Shown here: positions 1-6,314 of the stretch, one piece after another | Layout of the letters: each line of letters begins with the position of its first letter | Position numbering within the stretch: the first letter of the stretch is position 1 | Source of the DNA: Planctomycetota bacterium | GTDB taxonomy: Bacteria > Planctomycetota > Phycisphaerae > WQYP01 | Assembly (NCBI GenBank): GCA_021828925.1 | Contig: JAJZCT010000189.1 | Span: 1 to 6,764, forward strand | Length of the DNA stretch: 6,764 bases | Direction: 5' to 3' | The notes under the pieces: model-generated | Told to the model about the DNA's origin: nothing | Databases searched by the model: none | Seen by the model: the letters and a program-made list of their open reading frames with translations, nothing else | Made by a program: the position numbers and the translations under genes

Positions 1-226
1 TGTACGAAAACACAACAGGATGACGGTGGTGAATCCCGGATCGGTCGGGCAGCCGCTGGATGGTGATCCACGCGCGGCGTACGCCATCTGGGAAGATGGT
101 GAAATTACCCTGCATCGCGCCGGGTATGATCAGCGGGAATTGCTGGGCACGCTGGATGAACTGGCCTTAATGGACGATCTCTATTGCAGTCTGCGGAGAT
201 CGTTTGAATTGGGGAAAATGGTTTAA
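1..226 (+). CDS. Metallophosphoesterase (calcineurin-like / YfcE-type), 3' end only
   Basis: This is the C-terminal 74 residues of a protein whose start lies before the window. The reading frame is open from base 2 and stops with TAA at 224-226. The first Met, at base 20, is internal: codons before it are open and the family motif follows at once. The motif NPGSVGQP, then a DGDPRAAYAI stretch, is the typical last active-site and core-strand region of the compact bacterial phosphodiesterases (Metallophos_2, YfcE/MJ0936-like). The pattern 'GEI..HRAGYD' that follows matches the final strands, where the family usually reads 'V.R..YD'. The metal-binding Asp/His/Asn motifs would be upstream and cannot be checked, so substrate and activity are unknown. 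It ends 26 bases before the enolase ATG on the same strand, so it could be co-transcribed with it. Confidence 0.85.
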   Translation, partial: VRKHNRMTVVNPGSVGQPLDGDPRAAYAIWEDGEITLHRAGYDQRELLGTLDELALMDDLYCSLRRSFELGKMV

Positions 227-238
227 CCTCGTTTTTGC

Positions 239-244
239 AAGGAG
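239..244 (+). promoter_or_regulatory. Ribosome binding site of enolase
   Basis: AAGGAG sits 8 bases before the ATG at 253. It decides the enolase start: the in-frame TTG at 235 would lie upstream of this site and adds only six residues not seen in typical enolases. Confidence 0.8.
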
Positions 245-252
245 TACCTGCC

Positions 253-1560
253 ATGGCCGGAAAAATAAAATCCGCACACGCAATTGAGATTCTTGACTCT
301 CGCGGCAACCCCACCTTGAAAGCCTATGTTACGCTTGCGTCAGGTGCCACCGGAGCCGCGGCTGTGCCGTCGGGGGCGTCTACCGGAGAACACGAGGCCG
401 TCGAACGGCGTGACGGCGATGCGCGTCGTTATGGCGGCAAGGGTGTTTTGACGGCGGCCGAAAATATCAATGTCCAGATCTCTCCCGCGATTGCAGGCCT
501 CGACGCACATGATCAGGCGAGGCTGGATCGGACGCTTCGGGCACTGGATGGCACTGATAACTACAGCCGTCTCGGTGCCAACGCGGTATTGGGTGTTTCC
601 ATGGCTGTGGCGCGAGCGGCGGCGGCGGAATCCGGGCAGCCGCTGTACCGGCACCTTGGCGGGGAAAATGCCTGCATTCTGCCTGTGCCGATGATGAATG
701 TGCTCAATGGCGGCAAGCATGCTGCGAACAGCGTTGATTTCCAAGAATTCATGATTGTTCCATTGGGAGCTCCCAACTTTGCCGAGGCGTTGCGTTTTGG
801 TGCGGAGACGTATCATTCCCTTGCGGGCATTCTGCGGAATAGGGGGTATGCCACGGCAGTTGGCGATGAGGGTGGTTTCGCGCCTGACCTTAAAAGCAAC
901 GAGGAAGCCTGCGAAGTACTGGTGGAAGCGATCACGCAAGCGGGTTACGAACCAGGAACGGACTTGGCGATTGCCATTGACCCGGCCGCGAGCTCATTTT
1001 ACGTCAACGGAGAATACGACCTGCGCCGCTCTGGGCAGGGCCGACGCACATCCGATGAGATGTGCCGACTTTATGAATTATGGGCCAAGAAGTATCCGCT
1101 GGTTTCAATCGAAGACGGCCTCGCGGAAACTGATTGGAAGGGATTTGAGGCGCATACCGCGTCGTTGGGGGAGAAAATACAAATTGTCGGCGATGACAAT
1201 TATGTGACGAATACCAGATTTATCCAGCGTGGCATTGATACCAAAGCCAGTAACGCGGTGCTCATTAAGCTCAATCAGATTGGCACGGTGTCGCAGACCA
1301 TTGAAGCAGTTAATCTGTGTAAAAAAGCGGGCTGGAATTTTGTTATCTCGCACCGGTCAGGTGAAACGGAGGATGCCTTTATTGCGGACTTCGCAGTGGC
1401 TATGGGCGGCGGACAAATTAAGGCCGGTGCGCCGTGCCGCAGTGAGCGGGTGGCAAAATATAACCGTCTTCTGGAGGTGGAACTGGATTTGGGTTCCAAA
1501 GCGGAATTTAGAAATCCATTCAAATGTGCCGCTGAGCCGGATGCATCGGACAGGATTTAA
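253..1560 (+). CDS. eno: Enolase (phosphopyruvate hydratase)
   Basis: Cytoplasmic glycolytic enzyme that interconverts 2-phosphoglycerate and phosphoenolpyruvate. The 435-residue length is normal for bacterial enolase (about 430). The N-terminal domain carries SRGNPT and the SGASTGEHEAVE active-site loop. In the barrel domain I see E165 (DFQEFM), the catalytic acid E206 (GDEGGFAP), metal ligands D243 (IDPAAS), E287 (SIEDGL) and D314 (VGDD), catalytic base K339 (LIKLNQIG), H367-R368-S369 (SHRSGETED) and K390 (GQIK). All sit at a constant -3 offset from the E. coli numbering as I recall it, so the fold should have no indels between them and the enzyme should be active. The ATG at 253 is chosen because of the AAGGAG before it. 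Small departures from the bacterial norm are Asn after GDD (usually Leu), AMGGG before QIK and QIKAGAPCRSER, the last more like the eukaryotic version. The gene stops 6 bases before a hydrogenase-like membrane gene, so the two probably share a transcript. I cannot tell whether the genome has a second eno. Confidence 0.97.
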   Translation: MAGKIKSAHAIEILDSRGNPTLKAYVTLASGATGAAAVPSGASTGEHEAVERRDGDARRYGGKGVLTAAENINVQISPAIAGLDAHDQARLDRTLRALDGTDNYSRLGANAVLGVSMAVARAAAAESGQPLYRHLGGENACILPVPMMNVLNGGKHAANSVDFQEFMIVPLGAPNFAEALRFGAETYHSLAGILRNRGYATAVGDEGGFAPDLKSNEEACEVLVEAITQAGYEPGTDLAIAIDPAASSFYVNGEYDLRRSGQGRRTSDEMCRLYELWAKKYPLVSIEDGLAETDWKGFEAHTASLGEKIQIVGDDNYVTNTRFIQRGIDTKASNAVLIKLNQIGTVSQTIEAVNLCKKAGWNFVISHRSGETEDAFIADFAVAMGGGQIKAGAPCRSERVAKYNRLLEVELDLGSKAEFRNPFKCAAEPDASDRI

Positions 1561-1566
1561 GCTCAT

Positions 1567-2517
1567 ATGCTGCGGATGATCGCTTTTAATCTTATCCAGG
1601 TTGCGGTGGTGATGTTTCTGTCCCCGCTGGCGGTGGGTATTTTGAACCGGCTCAAAGAACGCGTGGCGGGGAAAAAGGGTCCCAGTATTTTTCAGACTTA
1701 CCGGGACATATGGAAGCTTTTTCATAAAGATCAGATTTTCTCCAGTGAAAGTACCTGGATATTCCGGCTGACACCCTATGTCTGTTTTGCGGCGCCGATT
1801 CTGGTGACCATGCTGATCCCGGTGCTCACAAGCTATCCGCTGTTTATGGCGTTTATGGGGGACATGATCGGTGGCGGATTTGTGCTGGCGCTGGGTGGAT
1901 TTTTTGCCACTATCGCCGCGGTCGATACTGCCAATCCGTACGGCCCCATGGGGGCCAGCCGGACGCGCATGGTCGGATTTCTGGCCGAGCCGGTGTTTAT
2001 GGTCGTATTTTTCACTGTCTGTTTCGTGGCCAATTCGACAATCCCTTACATTGTCCAGCAAAAATGGGTGCATCCGGAATCGAATTTCTTTGATCCGTCG
2101 CATATCCTCGTGGCGGTGGCCTTCTTCATGCTGATTCTGGCTGAGACCGGGAAAATACCCGTGGATAATCCATCCGGCCATTTTGAATTGGCCATGATTG
2201 ACGAATCCAAGTCCCTGGAATATTCCGGATCCGGTGCCGCATTGATGAAATGGGCCGGTTGTATGAAGTTCTTTGTGCTGCTGTGCATTTTTCTGAATGT
2301 TCTTATCGCGCCATGGGGCTTGGCATCCGGAACCGGACTGGACGATGTCCTTTTGGCTATCCCGGTCATATTTGCCAAGATTCTCATTGCCATCGGGTTG
2401 CTTGTGGTTGTGGAAAGTTCGCTGGCAAAACTGCGGCTATTTCGGATAACAGCGTTTTTAGGAGTAGCATTTGTCGTGGCGGTAGCAGCGGTGCTTACGC
2501 GGATGCTGACGGCTTGA
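1567..2517 (+). CDS. hyfC: HyfC/HycD/NuoH-like membrane anchor subunit of an Ehr (hydrogenase-related) complex
   Basis: A 316-residue integral membrane protein of the respiratory-chain subunit 1 family (NuoH, HyfC, HycD). In complex I and group 4 hydrogenases this subunit docks the peripheral electron-transfer arm on the membrane and links redox chemistry to ion movement. About eight hydrophobic segments are visible. The first cytoplasmic loop has the family signature KERVAGKKGPSIFQ then D47 and K50 (residues 30-55). A second loop, residues 120-142, carries NPYGPMGASR and the conserved LAEP with E141. A third, residues 193-221, reads AETGKIPVDNPSGHFE then DESKSLEYSG and supplies E193, D200, E207, E213 and E218, the acidic residues of the family's 'E-channel' region. 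Lys215 stands where HycD-type proteins usually have a hydrophobic residue. The length agrees with HyfC (about 315). The ATG is at 1567, with a weak AGGA (1552-1555) inside the 3' end of enolase, so translation may be partly coupled. It could equally be called formate hydrogenlyase subunit 4 by family; the large subunit downstream argues against hydrogenase function. Confidence 0.93.
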   Translation: MLRMIAFNLIQVAVVMFLSPLAVGILNRLKERVAGKKGPSIFQTYRDIWKLFHKDQIFSSESTWIFRLTPYVCFAAPILVTMLIPVLTSYPLFMAFMGDMIGGGFVLALGGFFATIAAVDTANPYGPMGASRTRMVGFLAEPVFMVVFFTVCFVANSTIPYIVQQKWVHPESNFFDPSHILVAVAFFMLILAETGKIPVDNPSGHFELAMIDESKSLEYSGSGAALMKWAGCMKFFVLLCIFLNVLIAPWGLASGTGLDDVLLAIPVIFAKILIAIGLLVVVESSLAKLRLFRITAFLGVAFVVAVAAVLTRMLTA

Positions 2518-2523
2518 TCGGTT

Positions 2524-2529
2524 AAAGGA
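2524..2529 (+). promoter_or_regulatory. Ribosome binding site of the hyfE-like gene
   Basis: AAAGGA lies 6 bases before the ATG at 2536, in the 18-base gap after the hyfC-like stop codon. It supports the start chosen for the hyfE-like gene. Confidence 0.65.
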
Positions 2530-2535
2530 ACAGCG

Positions 2536-3210
2536 ATGACTCCGGATAAGGTTGCTTGGATTCGTGAAGTGAGCCTGCTGGATGCGGGATGTTTTCTGCT
2601 GTGCAGTTTTGGGCTGATCGCGGCAGCGCAGGTGCTTGGTTGCATGCGGATATATGTGATTCAATCGCTGCTACTGACCATCGATTGTGTCTTGCTGGCG
2701 CTGGATTACCACAGTTGGGACCTGCTGGCTGTGGCCGCAATTTACCTTATTGCAAAAGTACTGTTGATACCCTTTTTGCTGCGGCGCACCGCCCGGCAGG
2801 CCATGATTGCCAGGCGTGAGTTGCAGCAGGTTATTAACGTACCGATGTCGCTGCTGATAGCGCTGGCGCTGACGGTGCTGGCTTATTATCTGGTCGGTCC
2901 GATGCTGGTTCATACCGGGGTTATAATTCATGTCAATTTGCCTATTGGATTTGCCTCCGTACTTATAGCCGTCTACACCATCACGGTAAGGCGTGAAGCC
3001 CTACCACAGATGCTCGGTCTATTGGCGATCGAAAATGGCGCTTTTTTTGCTGGTATTGCCGTTGCCCCAACCTTTCCCCTGGTCGGGGAGTTGGCCGCGG
3101 CTTTTGATATATTGATCATCGTAATGATCCTGGGGGTTCTGAGCACACAGATACACCACCTTTCCGGCAGCACCGAGGTCGGTATGCTGTCTGAACTTAC
3201 GGAGGATTAG
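2536..3210 (+). CDS. hyfE: HyfE-like membrane subunit (NuoK-related)
   Basis: A 224-residue hydrophobic protein with about seven membrane segments, matching the length of hydrogenase-4 component E (about 215). HyfE is a small ion-channel-arm subunit whose C-terminal half is related to NuoK/MrpC. The clearest motif is the C-terminal GLLAIENGAF (residues 161-170), with intramembrane E166 equivalent to a conserved NuoK glutamate. It is followed by the ELAAAFDILI segment with E185 and D191. Asp50 and Lys74 are further charged residues inside predicted helices. A basic loop (RRTARQAMIARRE, residues 83-95) probably faces the cytoplasm by the positive-inside rule. It lies between hyfC- and hyfF-like genes, the usual C-E-F order, and ends 5 bases before the next ATG. 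The family assignment rests on the ENG motif, length and context. An MrpC/NuoK-only protein would be about 100 residues, so HyfE is the better name. Confidence 0.88.
   Translation: MTPDKVAWIREVSLLDAGCFLLCSFGLIAAAQVLGCMRIYVIQSLLLTIDCVLLALDYHSWDLLAVAAIYLIAKVLLIPFLLRRTARQAMIARRELQQVINVPMSLLIALALTVLAYYLVGPMLVHTGVIIHVNLPIGFASVLIAVYTITVRREALPQMLGLLAIENGAFFAGIAVAPTFPLVGELAAAFDILIIVMILGVLSTQIHHLSGSTEVGMLSELTED
3201..3205 (+). promoter_or_regulatory. Ribosome binding site of the hyfF-like gene
   Basis: GGAGG overlaps the last codons of the hyfE-like gene and sits 10 bases before the ATG at 3216. This arrangement suggests translation of the two genes is coupled. Confidence 0.7.
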
Positions 3211-3215
3211 TCGCC

Positions 3216-4679
3216 ATGCTGATTTGGCTGATACTTATCTTGCCTCTTCTGGCGCTGGTGATCGCCGCAATGCCGATAAGCATTGCGCTGGCGGGATGGA
3301 TTTCCGTATTGACGGCCCTTTTGGATGTGGTCATTGCAGTCATTTTGGCCGGAGAGGCAAGCCATGGCCGCGCCGTGGTGGCCGTGGCGCATTGGGTGGG
3401 GATCGACTCTTTTGGCTCGTTGATCCTGCTGGTGGAAACAGTCGGGGCGCTTACGGCGCTTATATTTTCGACAGGTTTTCTGAGTAATCATGCCGCTCCG
3501 ACGGGCCGCAAACGCCGCTACCTGCTGTGGTTTAACCTTTTTCTCTTCGCGCTGTACGCCGTGCCGTTATTGCGGGAAATTGCGCTGATCTGGCTGGCGT
3601 TGACGCTTACTACGTTGTTCTCGGTTTTTCTGGTGAGTTTTGAGCACACGCCCGCGGCCTTGGAGGCCGCTTGGAAATATGCGTTGCTGACGATATTGGG
3701 CGCTGCGATTGCAATCTTGGGAATCCTGCTGCTTTACTGGGCGCAAAGCCGGGTCGGACTCACGTTGTTTACCTGGAGCCAATTGAAAGCGTCGGCCCCT
3801 CAATTGTCGCCCGCAATTTTGAATGTCGCATTTCTGCTGATCCTAATCGGCTTTGGCACCAAAGCGGCGTTGATCCCGTTTCATGCCTGGCTGCCCGACA
3901 CCTATAGCCGGGCACCATTTCCAATATGCGCGATGCTCTCCATTCTCGAAAGTGCGGCCATTCCGTATGTGCTTCTGCGCATCGCGGCGGCCGTTGAACC
4001 CGCGCCCGGCGCGCGAGTGGATCAATGGCTTATACTGTTCGGACTCGTGTCGGCTGGCGGTGCGAGTCTTCTGATATTGCAAACCCACGAATACAAGCGA
4101 TTATTTGCGTATTCCACCATCGAAAACGCTGGTATCATTCTGACCGCCGGTGCCATGGGTTCACGTGCCATTGAACGCGCGGCGATATGGCAGATCATCA
4201 GCCACAGCCTTACCAAGCCGCTGGTATTTTACGCCGCCGGGGTTGTCTTTTTCCTTACCGGTAGCCTGCGAATCAGCGAGGTGCGCGGCCTGTTAAGCCG
4301 GTCGGTGTGGATCGGGGCGGCGATGATGGGTGCCGGACTGGCCATCGCGGGCGCACCGCCCTTTGACATATTTCCCAGTGAACTTGCGATCTTGAAGGCA
4401 GGGATGGCCAGCCCAAAGCTGTGGCCGGCCGCTTTACTGGCGTGTTTTATGATCATTTCATTCTGTGCCATCACATATCATTTGTTTCGGATGGTGTTGG
4501 GCAAACCCGGTGCCGAAGAGCCCTCCCTGGGTGGCTCGCCGGCGGCCATCCCGCGCAGTTGTATCATCGCGCTTGTTGTTGCGGCACTTCCGGTGGTGGT
4601 GCTGGGGTTGTATATTCCCGCGCCGCTGGCCCATTGGCTGGCTGCCGCGACTGCGTCATTAGGAGGCGGTCGGCCATGA
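3216..4679 (+). CDS. hyfF: HyfF-like antiporter-type subunit (NuoL/M/N family)
   Basis: A 487-residue membrane protein of the proton-conducting NuoL/NuoM/NuoN and Mrp antiporter superfamily, predicted to have about 14 membrane helices. It is the likely ion-translocating subunit of the complex. Family motifs seen are ALEAAWKY (148-155), typical of HyfF; GFGTKAALIPFHAWLPD (212-228) with the key TM7 lysine K216; the YKRLFAYSTIENAGII stretch (293-308) with K294; HSLTKPLVFYAAG (330-342) with K334; and GAPPFDIFPSE (379-389) with E389. Two expected residues are missing. The TM5 glutamate of the W-x-A-x-E-x-T-T pattern is Thr130, and the HSEAP motif after TM7 reads YSRAP, with Arg232 in place of Glu. 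Length fits HyfF (about 525) or NuoM/N rather than the longer NuoL with its lateral helix. The stop overlaps the next start as ATGA (4676-4679), so translation of the two is probably coupled. Ion specificity (H+ or Na+) cannot be read from the sequence. Confidence 0.92.
   Translation: MLIWLILILPLLALVIAAMPISIALAGWISVLTALLDVVIAVILAGEASHGRAVVAVAHWVGIDSFGSLILLVETVGALTALIFSTGFLSNHAAPTGRKRRYLLWFNLFLFALYAVPLLREIALIWLALTLTTLFSVFLVSFEHTPAALEAAWKYALLTILGAAIAILGILLLYWAQSRVGLTLFTWSQLKASAPQLSPAILNVAFLLILIGFGTKAALIPFHAWLPDTYSRAPFPICAMLSILESAAIPYVLLRIAAAVEPAPGARVDQWLILFGLVSAGGASLLILQTHEYKRLFAYSTIENAGIILTAGAMGSRAIERAAIWQIISHSLTKPLVFYAAGVVFFLTGSLRISEVRGLLSRSVWIGAAMMGAGLAIAGAPPFDIFPSELAILKAGMASPKLWPAALLACFMIISFCAITYHLFRMVLGKPGAEEPSLGGSPAAIPRSCIIALVVAALPVVVLGLYIPAPLAHWLAAATASLGGGRP
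4661..4666 (+). promoter_or_regulatory. Ribosome binding site deciding the large-subunit start
   Basis: AGGAGG, a full Shine-Dalgarno core, lies 9 bases before the ATG at 4676. It fixes that ATG as the start, although the same frame stays open back to 4421 inside the hyfF-like gene. Confidence 0.85.
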
Positions 4680-6280
4680 ATCAGCGAACGCACCCAACCG
4701 ATGACAACATAATGATCTCCATGCTCAAGGAACTGGGGGATATCGTATCGAATATCCTTGAGTCGGAATCCGGGCGGCTGCTTGCAGCGGCGTGTCGCGC
4801 CGACACACTTTCCAGCGCGGTGGCGTGGTTGGTGGACCGGAGAAAATATCGCTTTGCAACGCTGGTTGTTCAGGCGTTGCCATCGGGTGATTTACTGGAT
4901 TATTGGTTTTACAAACCGGACGCCGGCCCATGGGTAAAGTTGTCCGTGCGCCTTTCGGGGCAGGCCAGAACCGTACCTTCCATCAGCGAACACGTCCACG
5001 CCGTTGACTGGCATGAGCGGCAGGCAGAGGATTTATTCGGCATGACTTTTACCGGCCACCCGAAATTAGGCGATTTTGTATTGCATGAGGAATGGCGCGA
5101 AGGGGTCAATCCGATGCGCCCGGAATTTGACGCCGTGAAGCCCATGGTGGAAAAAGAGGTGGATCCGCGATGGCATCCGGAGAAAATACTGCGCACCCCC
5201 GGGGCATTTCTTATGCCCATTGGTCCGGTCTATTCAGATTGCGCCGAGTCGGCGCAGTTCTTCCTTGAGACTGTCGGCGAAGATGTCGTGCGCATGATTC
5301 CTCGCTTTTTTTTCAAATATCGCGGGGTGGAAAAGCTGGCCGAGCATCGCAGTATCCTCGATGTGCTGCTGATGGTGGAGCGCTTTTCTGGCACGTCGGC
5401 AGTGGCGCACGCAACGGCATTCTGCCGGGCCGTTGAGACCATCGGGCTCGTTGCAGTCCCGCCGCGTGGTGAGGCATTGCGGCTTATTGGGGCAGAACTT
5501 GAGCGAATTCGCCATCATTTCTCGCTGCTTTCGGATATCTGCCATTCTACCGGTATGGTTGTCCCCTCGGCTGACATCGACGTCATGGAGGAAGAATCCT
5601 TACGTCTCAGCGCCCAATGGTCCGGACACCGATATCTTTATGGACTTGTATCGCCCGGTGGTGTTGCTCGCGATTTTTCAACATCGGAGTTGGCATTGCT
5701 GAGCAATGGAATAACCGGCCTGGCGCATGCGGCGCGACGGCTTTACGAACGGCTGCAGTTTACCAGCAGCTTTCTGGACCGCTTTGAGGGAGTTGGTGTT
5801 GTGCCGATGCTCAATGCCCGGCGGCTGGGGCTGGTAGGGCCGATTGCCCGTGCGTCGAGTTTTAAGACCGACTTGCGAATCCATGCGCCGTATGGGTTCT
5901 ACCGCCATTGTCCGCTGGCAGTCGAGGCGTTGGAAAGTGAAGGCGATGGTTATGCGCGTATCCGGGTGCTGTTTGCCGAGGTTTTTGCTTCTGCGGACAT
6001 AATCAAGAGGGCATTGGCCAATCTGCCCGATGGGCCAGTGATGCTCCCGGAACAGGCCGTGCCCGCCGGGGAGGCTCTGGGATATGTGGAAGCGCCCAAG
6101 GGAGCGGCATTTCACTACGTACGAATCGGTGAAAATGGCGGTGTGGAGAGATTGCAACTCACCACACCATCATTCACCAACTGGCACGGATTTCATCTGG
6201 CGGCGGAGAACTTTGCATTCCAGGATTTTCCGATCATGATGGCAAGCTTCGGTTTGTCCATTGCTGAGTCTGATCGATAG
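4676..6280 (+). CDS. ehrL: Ehr large subunit: NuoC-NuoD / HycE-HyfG-like fusion lacking the Ni-binding cysteines
   Basis: A 534-residue peripheral subunit of the group 4 hydrogenase/complex I large-subunit family. Residues about 40-160 form a NuoC (30 kDa) domain with the signature WHERQAEDLFG then F.GHPKLG and NPMR. Residues about 180-534 form the NuoD/HycE domain: IGPVY (182-186), FKYRGVEKLAEHR (213-225), ELERI..H (274-280), GHRYLYG (317-323), SPGGV (326-330), APYGFYR (404-410) and EGDGYAR (422-428). True hydrogenases bind the NiFe site with four cysteines. Here the RVCGICG motif reads RFSGTSA (236-242), so both are Ser (238, 241), and the C-terminal DPCxxC region reads GLSIAESDR (526-534), with S528 and E531 at the Cys positions. 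No other CxxC is present. The protein ends in -SDR where NuoD ends, without the C-terminal peptide removed during hydrogenase maturation. The complex I quinone tyrosine position aligns to G239. A NiFe active site is therefore excluded, and the best match is the Ehr class. The redox partner is unknown. Its ATG overlaps the hyfF-like stop. Confidence 0.9.
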   Translation: MNQRTHPTDDNIMISMLKELGDIVSNILESESGRLLAAACRADTLSSAVAWLVDRRKYRFATLVVQALPSGDLLDYWFYKPDAGPWVKLSVRLSGQARTVPSISEHVHAVDWHERQAEDLFGMTFTGHPKLGDFVLHEEWREGVNPMRPEFDAVKPMVEKEVDPRWHPEKILRTPGAFLMPIGPVYSDCAESAQFFLETVGEDVVRMIPRFFFKYRGVEKLAEHRSILDVLLMVERFSGTSAVAHATAFCRAVETIGLVAVPPRGEALRLIGAELERIRHHFSLLSDICHSTGMVVPSADIDVMEEESLRLSAQWSGHRYLYGLVSPGGVARDFSTSELALLSNGITGLAHAARRLYERLQFTSSFLDRFEGVGVVPMLNARRLGLVGPIARASSFKTDLRIHAPYGFYRHCPLAVEALESEGDGYARIRVLFAEVFASADIIKRALANLPDGPVMLPEQAVPAGEALGYVEAPKGAAFHYVRIGENGGVERLQLTTPSFTNWHGFHLAAENFAFQDFPIMMASFGLSIAESDR

Positions 6281-6302
6281 AGACTTTTTACTGAAATACA
6301 TT

Positions 6303-6306
6303 GGAG
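6303..6306 (+). promoter_or_regulatory. Ribosome binding site of the small-subunit gene
   Basis: GGAG is placed 8 bases before the ATG at 6315, inside the 34-base gap that follows the large-subunit stop. That gap is short, AT-rich and holds no visible terminator hairpin. Confidence 0.65.
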
Positions 6307-6314
6307 TACTCAAG

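Noticed and set aside
201..234. Possible sigma-70 promoter for enolase (TTGAAT at 204-209)
   Set aside because: No acceptable -10 hexamer occurs 16-18 bases downstream, so the match is weak and lies mostly inside the preceding gene.
235..252. TTG at 235 as the enolase start
   Set aside because: It lies upstream of the AAGGAG at 239-244, which is correctly spaced for the ATG at 253, and would add residues not usual in the family.
340..939. Minus-strand open frame of 199 codons within enolase
   Set aside because: It lies wholly inside a certain enolase gene, and its Arg/His-rich product has no family signature.
1357..2181. Long open frame on the minus strand (274 codons) across the end of enolase and the hyfC-like gene
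   Set aside because: Its translation is rich in His, Arg and Gln, has no recognisable motif and runs opposite to two well-supported genes, so it is a shadow of their codon bias.
2046..2645. Minus-strand open frame of 199 codons across the hyfC-hyfE junction
   Set aside because: It is Ser/Thr/Ala-rich shadow coding opposite two membrane-protein genes, with no ribosome site that stands out.
4421..4675. Upstream extension of the large-subunit reading frame inside the hyfF-like gene
   Set aside because: The frame is open by chance. The 85 extra residues are low-complexity and match no NuoC start, while AGGAGG at 4661-4666 supports the ATG at 4676.
6281..6314. Possible terminator or promoter in the gap between large- and small-subunit genes
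   Set aside because: The gap is only 34 bases. I see a short T run (6285-6289) but no inverted repeat before it and no convincing -35/-10 pair.
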